From: JBCCQL01 sp039414355
GTDB taxonomy: Bacteria > Planctomycetota > Planctomycetia > Pirellulales > Lacipirellulaceae
Direction: 5' to 3'
NCBI GenBank assembly: GCA_039414355.1
Contig: JBCDJN010000002.1
Span: 73,076-137,075 of the forward strand
DNA: 64,000 nt
In this document: positions 58,644-64,000 of the stretch, piece after piece
Position numbering within the stretch: position 1 is the stretch's first letter
How the letters are laid out: every line of letters begins with the position of its first letter
The notes under the pieces: model-generated
The model's database searches: none
Told to the model about the DNA's origin: nothing
The model's input: the letters and a program-made list of their open reading frames with translations, nothing else
Translations under genes and position numbers: made by a program

Positions 58644-60509
58644 TTACCGCAAGATACCGCTGTCGCTCGCTGTGGCGGCTTCGTCGGCGTCGACCAGGGC
58701 GATGAGCTTCTTGCCCGGTCGCGGCTCGAACTTCCGCCCCGGCGTACAGATGGCCAGCTTGCCGTTCTCTGGCAGCGTGAAAAGAAGCAACGCCGACGGG
58801 TACCGTTCGCGGAAATCGTCGATGGTGAAGTCGTCGGACAGTGTCGTCTTCTTGATCACCGCGCCGGCGGCGAAGCGTAGCTGCAGCGCGTCATGCGTCA
58901 CGCCCTCGGCAAACAGCGCCCGCCCGCGGCGGTGGGAGGGCACCCGCTCCAGGCGTTCTTTGGAAGCGGGGGCCGCAAACTGATAGACGTTGGCCGAGCC
59001 GAACATCTCGGCGAACTCCGTGGCCGCTAGCGAGTTGACCTCGTCGTTGGGGGTCATCGCCATCAGCCGGCCGACTTCGCCCAGGTCGACCTCCTCGCGG
59101 ATGAACTCGCTGCCGATGCTCGCATAAGAAACCGGCAGGCCGCCCATCCGAGCCGCCGCGATGTTCTGAGGGTTGGTGTCGACCAGCAGCACGTCAAAGC
59201 CCTCGGACTTCAGCGCCGAAGCGATCTCTCGCACCATGGGCGTGGCGCCGGCAAAGAGCACGCCCTGCGGTTCGTCCCCGGCTAGGCCGAGCCGCTTGGC
59301 GAGCGGGCCGAGCGACAGTCCATAGACGGTCACCGTGCCAACGATCACCAGAAAGGTGACCAGCACCATGCGGTCCGCCTCGGCGGCGAGCACCGTGTTG
59401 TCCAGCTCAACGGCGAGCTCCTGCAGCTCGATCGCGAACAACGAAGCCACCGCCGCCGCCACGATGCCGCGCGGGTGGATCCACGAGAGCAGCAGCCGCT
59501 CGTTGCGGCGGAGCTCGCTGCCCAGTGTCGCGAGGCCCGCCGCTGCAGGGCGGACCAGCAAGATCATCGCCGCCACAAACAGCAGTCCGCCCCAGCCGAT
59601 ATCGCCGAGCTGCTTCCAACTGATCGAGACGCGGGATGAGAGCACGATGAACAGCACCGAGATCAGCAGCACACGCAGGTTCTCTTTGAACTCCACGATG
59701 TGCTTAACGGTGACCCGTTCCTGATTGGCGAGCAGCACGCCGAGCACCGTGACCGTCACCAGGCCCGACTCCGGGCTGAGCGCGTTGGAGACGGCGAACA
59801 CCAGGATGACGATCGCCAGGATCACCGGGTTCTGCAGGTAGTCCGGCACGAGGAACCGGCTGAGCAGGGCGATGAGCGCGGCGGCGGTGAGGGCGCCGAG
59901 CGCCAGCCCCACTACGAGCGTGGTCGCCAGGCTGCCGAGAACCATGAGGAAGACGCCGCTGCCCTCGGCGCCCGCTTCGCCCCCGGCTGCCAGCGAGCGG
60001 ACCACTTCAAAGACCAGCGCCGCGAGCACCGCGCCGATCGGGTCGTTGACGATGCCTTCCCATTTGATGACCGAACCGACCCGGCGTTCGGGTCGGACCT
60101 GACGCAACAGCGGCAGGATCACCGTCGGCCCGCTCACCGTGAGCAGCGCGCCAACCAGCGTGGCCATCGACCACGAGAAGCCCAGCAGCATGCGAGCCGC
60201 CACGGCGCCGCCAAGCCAGGTGACCAAGAGGCCCACCGTCACCAGCCGCAGCACCACGCCGGAGGTTTCGCGGACCTCTCGGAGCTGCAGGCTCAGGCCG
60301 CCCTCGAACAGGATGACGCCGACCGCCAGCGAGACCATCGGCAGCACCGCTTCGCCGACGTAGTCCTCCGGGTCCGCCACCAGGCCGAGCGAGAACCCAA
60401 ACGCCAGCAGCAGCACAATCGCCGGCAGTTGCAGCCGCCAAGCGAGCCACTGCGCGCTGGTCCCCAGGGCGAGGACCGAGGCGAGGTAGAGCGGCGTGGG
60501 CGTTTGCAT
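58644..60509 (-). CDS. CPA1-type Na+(K+)/H+ antiporter with RCK domain
   Basis: This 621-residue protein has about 12 membrane segments (residues 1-390) with the NhaP/CPA fold: VILFEGGLSLQLREVRE, LLTVSGPTVILPLLRQVRP, and the acidic ion-site segment KWEGIVNDPIGAVLAALVFE (Asp following Asn). A later WIHPRGIVAAAVASLFA is typical. An RCK (TrkA-N-like) Rossmann domain begins at about residue 400 (GVLFAGATPMVREIASALKS), and the C-terminus is a TrkA-C-like stretch. It exchanges monovalent cations for protons at the inner membrane, with nucleotide regulation likely. It is the next gene upstream of the sigma factor on the same strand, 125 bases away, and is probably a separate unit. Confidence 0.92.
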   Translation of the reverse strand: MQTPTPLYLASVLALGTSAQWLAWRLQLPAIVLLLAFGFSLGLVADPEDYVGEAVLPMVSLAVGVILFEGGLSLQLREVRETSGVVLRLVTVGLLVTWLGGAVAARMLLGFSWSMATLVGALLTVSGPTVILPLLRQVRPERRVGSVIKWEGIVNDPIGAVLAALVFEVVRSLAAGGEAGAEGSGVFLMVLGSLATTLVVGLALGALTAAALIALLSRFLVPDYLQNPVILAIVILVFAVSNALSPESGLVTVTVLGVLLANQERVTVKHIVEFKENLRVLLISVLFIVLSSRVSISWKQLGDIGWGGLLFVAAMILLVRPAAAGLATLGSELRRNERLLLSWIHPRGIVAAAVASLFAIELQELAVELDNTVLAAEADRMVLVTFLVIVGTVTVYGLSLGPLAKRLGLAGDEPQGVLFAGATPMVREIASALKSEGFDVLLVDTNPQNIAAARMGGLPVSYASIGSEFIREEVDLGEVGRLMAMTPNDEVNSLAATEFAEMFGSANVYQFAAPASKERLERVPSHRRGRALFAEGVTHDALQLRFAAGAVIKKTTLSDDFTIDDFRERYPSALLLFTLPENGKLAICTPGRKFEPRPGKKLIALVDADEAATASDSGILR

Positions 60510-60703
60510 GGGCGGCGGCCGAAGTCGGGGAGCTGGCGGCCCGGCGCCGCGTGGGAATCGAGTTTACGTGCCGCTAGCACCGCCGGCGAGCCAAGCCGCG
60601 GATTTCATCGGAACCTTTCGGTCGGGCCTGAGTTCAATGGTCAGAGGGTAACGATGGCGGTGCCCAACCAAGCCTTTCCAACGGCAGACGGAGATCCGGA
60701 AAC

Positions 60704-61312
60704 ATGCACACAACACGCACGCTCAACCGCTTGATGTCCATTACCTGCGTCGCCGGCTTGGCGTTGGCCGCCAACGCCGCCGTGGCCGAAGAGGACGAAG
60801 GCCGCCGGGGCCCCCGCGGGCCGCGGGACCCGGAGCGGATGCAGAAGATCCTCGAGGAGTTCGATACCGACGGCGACGGCCAGCTGAGCCGCGAAGAGCG
60901 TCAGGCCGCCCGTGAGAGCCGCATGGCCGAAGGCGGCCGTGGCGGCGAGCGGATGAAGAAGATGAAGGAGCGTTTCGACACCGACGGCGATGGCCAACTG
61001 AGCGAGGAAGAACGTCAGGCCGCCCGAGCCGAGATGGCGCAGAACGGCCGTCGCGGTGGCCAGCGGCCGGGTGCTCAGGGCCAGCGACCGGGCGCCCAGG
61101 GCCAGCGGCCCGGCCGCGGCGGCATGATGGGCGGCGACCCTGCCGGCCTGTTCGACCGCATCGACCAGGACGGCGACGGCCAGGTGACCAAGGCCCAGTT
61201 CGTGCAGTTCATGGAGCAGATGCGCACCGAAATGCGTGAGCGGATGGCCGGCCGCGGCGGGGCCGCCGGACGCCGTGGCGCCCAGCGGGGCGCTCGCCCC
61301 GAGCTTGAGTAG
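60704..61312 (+). CDS. Secreted EF-hand protein
   Basis: This 202-residue protein has a signal peptide (LMSITCVAGLALAANAAVA). Three calcium-binding EF-hand loops are visible: DTDGDGQLSREE, DTDGDGQLSEEE and DQDGDGQVTKAQ. Between the second and third is a Gly/Arg/Gln-rich repeat (GQRPGAQGQRPGAQGQRP). It would bind calcium outside the cytoplasm; its partner is unknown. Similar Arg/Gly-rich EF-hand proteins are common in planctomycetes. A strong terminator follows 33 bases after the stop. The 194 bases upstream show no clear promoter. Confidence 0.9.
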   Translation: MHTTRTLNRLMSITCVAGLALAANAAVAEEDEGRRGPRGPRDPERMQKILEEFDTDGDGQLSREERQAARESRMAEGGRGGERMKKMKERFDTDGDGQLSEEERQAARAEMAQNGRRGGQRPGAQGQRPGAQGQRPGRGGMMGGDPAGLFDRIDQDGDGQVTKAQFVQFMEQMRTEMRERMAGRGGAAGRRGAQRGARPELE

Positions 61313-61344
61313 CGAAGACGGCTGTTCCAACCGACTGAGCTTCA

Positions 61345-61391
61345 GCCCGGCCCCGCGTGGACTACCAAGCCACGCGGGGTCGGGCCGTTTT
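61345..61391 (+). terminator. Rho-independent terminator after the EF-hand gene
   Basis: GCCCGGCCCCGCGTGG (61345-61360) pairs with CCACGCGGGGTCGGGC (61370-61385), 16 bp with one G-T, around a 9-base loop, followed by CGTTTT. The 242 bases from 61392 to 61633 contain no clear gene. They include an AGGAGG followed by GTG at 61540, discussed under rejected items. Confidence 0.85.
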
Positions 61392-61633
61392 GGTAGCTGC
61401 CGGGGGGCACGATCCGCGGCATCCGTCCCGCCGTTGCAATCGTTACCGGCCTAGCGGTCGAGGCGGTCGCTCCCGCCGCCCGAATGGCGGGCCTTCGTTT
61501 GCTGGGCCCGGGGGCGGCAAATATACTTCGAGGAGGAACGTGGCTCCCGAGCCGCGGACACCACGGACGGAGCCACCGGCCCACAAGCGGCAAACCTCGC
61601 CGCCGGGCGCCCCCCACCACGCTGGCCGCCTCG

Positions 61634-62602
61634 ATGCGCTCTGTCCTTGTCTTGTTGATGCTCTCCGCGGCCTGGCTCGCGATGCCCGGCTTCGCCCTGC
61701 CGTCGGCAGAAGCCCAGCCGGTGGCCGCCAAGCCCCGCGTCTTTGCGCCGGGCGTGCTGGAAGTGATCCCGCCCGACCTGAACCCCGAAGAAACGACTTC
61801 GGTCCACGACATCATCGAACTGCGGGCCAACCGCCAGCTCAACTGGCAGCCCAAGCTGATCGCCCCCAGCCGGCGCCTGTACTCCAAGGCCGAGGGCGTC
61901 CGCTTCCGCCGTGAGATCCATCAGCTTGAGTTTGCCTTCAAGCCGTTCCGCATGATCTACGTCGACCTGCCCAGCCCGCAGGGCGTGATGGAGCGGCGGC
62001 TGGTGTGGTACATGGTGTACCGAGTGGTTAACCGCGGCTCGGCCATCGCCCCGGTCGAGCAGGATGGCGGCATGTACGTCACCCAAGAAACCGCCGGCAA
62101 GCCGGTGAAGTTCAGCCCGCACTTCGTCCTCGAAGGCCAGGACGTGGACGCCGCCGGCGAGAAGCTCTACCGGGCCTATCTCGATCGCGTGATCCCGGCC
62201 GCCGTTGAGCCGATCCGACGCCGCGAGACGCCCGGCCGCAAGCTGCTGACCAGCGTTCAGATGGCAGAGCAGACCATCCCGGTGAGCACCGGCGAGAACG
62301 AGCAGCCCATCTGGGGCGTGGCCACCTGGGTGGATATCGACCCGGAGATGGACTTCTTCAGCGTCTTCGTCCGCGGCCTGACCAACGCCTACCGCTGGGA
62401 AGACCCGCCCGGCGCCTACCAGGCGGGTCAGCCGCCCGGCACGGGCCGGCGGTTCGTCCGCAAGACGCTGCAGCTAAACTTCTGGCGCCCCGGCGACGGC
62501 CTGCTGGCCCACGAGTCGGAGGTGCGATTCGGCCCCGCCCCCGGCAAAGAAGCCCTGTACGGGGTGGACGAAGGGGTTGCCTACCGCTGGCTGTACCGGT
62601 AG
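61634..62602 (+). CDS. Exported protein of unknown function
   Basis: This 322-residue protein (ATG at 61634) has a signal peptide (VLVLLMLSAAWLAMPGFALP). I do not recognise the family. The mature part has no cysteines, a run of aromatic strands (FAFKPFRMIYVDLPSP, RLVWYMVYRVVNRGSAI) and later WGVATWVDIDPEMDFFSVFV, FVRKTLQLNFWRPGDGL. It looks like one beta-sandwich domain of the cell envelope. It lies 91 bases upstream of rpmA. An in-frame extension to 61484 is possible but has no leader signal. Confidence 0.8.
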   Translation: MRSVLVLLMLSAAWLAMPGFALPSAEAQPVAAKPRVFAPGVLEVIPPDLNPEETTSVHDIIELRANRQLNWQPKLIAPSRRLYSKAEGVRFRREIHQLEFAFKPFRMIYVDLPSPQGVMERRLVWYMVYRVVNRGSAIAPVEQDGGMYVTQETAGKPVKFSPHFVLEGQDVDAAGEKLYRAYLDRVIPAAVEPIRRRETPGRKLLTSVQMAEQTIPVSTGENEQPIWGVATWVDIDPEMDFFSVFVRGLTNAYRWEDPPGAYQAGQPPGTGRRFVRKTLQLNFWRPGDGLLAHESEVRFGPAPGKEALYGVDEGVAYRWLYR

Positions 62603-62693
62603 TTTGTGGGGCTCGAAACAGCATCCAATCGGGCACTTACGGCCAGAAGGCTCGCCAGCCCCTGGACTCCAGCCCCCAGCCCCCCACACAGCG

Positions 62694-62948
62694 ATGGCCC
62701 ACAAAAAGGGACAAGGCTCCAGCCGCAACGGCCGCGATTCCAACGCCCAACGCCGCGGCGTGAAGAAGTACGGCGGCGAAGCCGTGCAGCCCGGCTCGAT
62801 CATCATCCGCCAGCTCGGCAACAAGTACCACGCCGGCCGCGGGGTAGGGCAGGGCAAGGACTACACGCTCTTCTCCCTGATCGACGGCCGCGTGATGTTC
62901 GACCGCAAGGGCCGCCGCGTGAACGTGGTGCCGGCAGACGCCAACTGA
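62694..62948 (+). CDS. rpmA: Ribosomal protein bL27
   Basis: This 84-residue protein has the expected bL27 N-terminus MAHKKGQGSSRNGRDSNAQR, which reaches toward the peptidyl-transferase centre. The family signatures GVKKYGGE, GSIIIRQLGNKYHAGRGVGQ and GKDYTLFSLIDGRVMF follow. The start at 62694 is clear. There is no N-terminal extension of the Firmicutes type. bL21 (rplU), its usual partner, is not adjacent. A small unrelated gene separates it from obg. Confidence 0.97.
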   Translation: MAHKKGQGSSRNGRDSNAQRRGVKKYGGEAVQPGSIIIRQLGNKYHAGRGVGQGKDYTLFSLIDGRVMFDRKGRRVNVVPADAN

Positions 62949-63025
62949 GACGAAGCCACGACGATGCAACACCGAGCGGGGCGAGCCAACCGGCTCTGCC
63001 CCGTTTCTCATGCGCGGCCACGCCG

Positions 63026-63457
63026 ATGGGCAAGCTCCGGTTCAGCCTTCGCACGCTGCTGGTGGCAATGGCCGTGGTCGCGGTCACGCTTTGGCGGGCG
63101 CCCATCATGTGGCGCGAAGCGTTGTGGAAGCAGCCTCGTGAGCGTCTCTTGAGCTGGGAAGAAGACATCGATCGGAGCATGCCGGCGTATGACATCAGCT
63201 CTGAGTACGTTTGGGGCCGGCGTTACTTCATTTCGACGCGTCGCGTGTTAGCGTACCCAGTCCCCGGCGGCTCAGCCGCCTACGACTTCCCTGCCGATGC
63301 GGCCAAGCCCCCTGCCGAGTCTCCTTTCGGGCCCGGCGAGGGTTACTTCATCACCCCGCAGTACACTTGGGTCGAATCGATCGACGACGCGATCGATACA
63401 TGGCAGGCCACCACCGAAGAAGACTGGCGCCGCTACGAAGCGCTCCGGCCGCAATAA
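63026..63457 (+). CDS. Small planctomycete membrane protein (FSLRTLL type)
   Basis: This 143-residue protein starts MGKLRFSLRTLLVAMAVVAV, an N-terminal basic patch plus single membrane helix that marks many short planctomycete proteins. The rest is soluble with several aromatics (SSEYVWGRRYFISTRRVLAY, GYFITPQYTWVESIDDAIDT). There is no known function. It lies between rpmA and obg, two genes that are usually adjacent, so it is probably an insertion into that ribosome-related unit. Confidence 0.75.
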   Translation: MGKLRFSLRTLLVAMAVVAVTLWRAPIMWREALWKQPRERLLSWEEDIDRSMPAYDISSEYVWGRRYFISTRRVLAYPVPGGSAAYDFPADAAKPPAESPFGPGEGYFITPQYTWVESIDDAIDTWQATTEEDWRRYEALRPQ

Positions 63458-63500
63458 TCTGCCCCAGCAGTCAACCTGCGATTACCCCTCGCCACTCCCA

Positions 63501-64000
63501 ATGTTCACCGACCAAGTCAGCATCGAAGTCCAAGCCGGCGATGGCGGCGACGGGTGCCTCAGCTTTCGGCGGGAGAAGTTCGTGCCCCGCGGTGGGCCGG
63601 ATGGCGGCGACGGCGGCAACGGCGGCAGCGTGATCATCCGGGCCGAAGACGGCGTCGATAGCCTTGCCGCGCTCACGCACAAGAAGCACTGGCGGGCGGG
63701 GCGGGGCGTTAACGGCAGCGGCTCCAACCGCCACGGCGCCAACGCCGACGACCTGCTCATCCGCGTGCCGCCGGGCACGGTGGTTCGCGACCTGCGGCAC
63801 GACCTGGTGCTGCGAGACCTTGCCGAGGCGGGCGAGCAGGTCATCGCCGCCCGCGGCGGGCAGGGCGGCAAGGGGAACACGCGGTTCAAGTCCGCCACGA
63901 ACCAGGCGCCGCGTGAGTTCACCCGCGGCGAGCAGGGCGAAGACCGCGAGCTGCAGCTCGAGCTAAAGGTGATCGCCGACGTCGGCTTGCTGGGCAAACC
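63501..64000 (+). CDS. obg: Obg GTPase (3' partial)
   Basis: The first 166 codons of Obg/CgtA are present; the gene runs off the end of the window. The Obg fold is clear (FTDQVSIEVQAGDGGDGCLS, FRREKFVPRGGPDGGDGG, then GNTRFKSATNQAPREFTRGE). The GTPase domain begins at LKVIADVGLLGKP and is cut just before the Walker A lysine. Obg binds GTP and acts in late 50S ribosome assembly and growth control. The ATG at 63501 is well supported by the conserved MFTDQV start. Confidence 0.95.
   Translation, partial: MFTDQVSIEVQAGDGGDGCLSFRREKFVPRGGPDGGDGGNGGSVIIRAEDGVDSLAALTHKKHWRAGRGVNGSGSNRHGANADDLLIRVPPGTVVRDLRHDLVLRDLAEAGEQVIAARGGQGGKGNTRFKSATNQAPREFTRGEQGEDRELQLELKVIADVGLLGK

Noticed and set aside
61527..61914. 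AGGAGG followed by GTG at 61540 as a start of another gene
   Set aside because: The frame after it is Pro/Arg-rich and overlaps the exported protein at 61634-62602, which has a signal peptide. The AGGAGG is probably chance.
1..64000. tRNA, rRNA, CRISPR array, prophage or transposase
   Set aside because: I looked for T-loop-like GGTTCGAATCC sequences, tandem spaced repeats and transposase motifs and saw none; a tRNA could still be missed by eye.

Overview
The window looks like chromosome from a high-GC planctomycete, most likely of the order Pirellulales (family-level placement is inference). The evidence is the protein set: three DUF1559 prepilin-like proteins, a c-type cytochrome/DUF1549/DUF1553 protein followed by a DUF1501 protein, an ECF sigma factor paired with a FecR-like membrane protein, seven PEP-CTERM-tailed secreted proteins (six also carrying dockerin-like EF-hand repeats), NPYxxP-type small proteins and an FSLRTLL-type small protein. 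I found no rRNA, tRNA, CRISPR array, phage or transposase gene.

Layout. 1-6.9 kb: the end of a large membrane-anchored protein, dapL (lysine/peptidoglycan pathway), a radical SAM protein with a small membrane protein upstream, and a DUF1559 protein. 7.1-10.1 kb: a TPR-type protein and a Wza-like polysaccharide export protein. 10.2-12.4 kb: a nickel superoxide dismutase with an export signal, a strong terminator, and a PEP-CTERM adhesin-like protein. 12.4-17.8 kb: the cytochrome/DUF1501 pair, a small nuclease-fold protein and an SDR oxidoreductase. 17.8-18.4 kb: a gene-poor, structured stretch ending in a strong terminator, a candidate small RNA. 18.4-23.3 kb: kdsD, kdsC and a very large LptC/LptA-like protein, a Kdo/LPS unit. 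23.4-26.4 kb: sthA, a small zinc-finger ORF between long inverted repeats, and a fatty acid desaturase. 26.7-31.3 kb: a Gfo/Idh/MocA oxidoreductase, a GDSL esterase, L-fuconate dehydratase and an FAH-family hydrolase, consistent with non-phosphorylative deoxysugar breakdown. 31.4-34.3 kb: a membrane Ser/Thr kinase with a jelly-roll-like C-terminus.

34.6-41.8 kb, minus strand: a compact type II secretion/pseudopilus operon with one GspE ATPase, three different GspF-like proteins, three small pseudopilin-like proteins and a DUF1559 protein, without secretin or GspL/M. Divergent from it is a secreted GH57 glycosidase (41.9-45.0 kb).

44.9-58.5 kb, minus strand: a run of nine genes starting with an ECF sigma factor and a coupled FecR-like protein, then DUF1559, a lipoprotein, a small PEP-CTERM protein, a LamG/dockerin/PEP-CTERM protein, a 1146-residue sulfatase and two GH128 (endo-beta-1,3-glucanase type) proteins. 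I read this as a self-regulated polysaccharide utilisation locus, and it is the most interesting system in the window. The sulfatase and one GH128 enzyme share the same C-terminal LamG-dockerin-PEP-CTERM module. 58.6-64.0 kb: a CPA-type cation/proton antiporter with an RCK domain, an EF-hand protein, an unrecognised exported protein, rpmA, a small planctomycete protein and the start of obg, which runs off the window.
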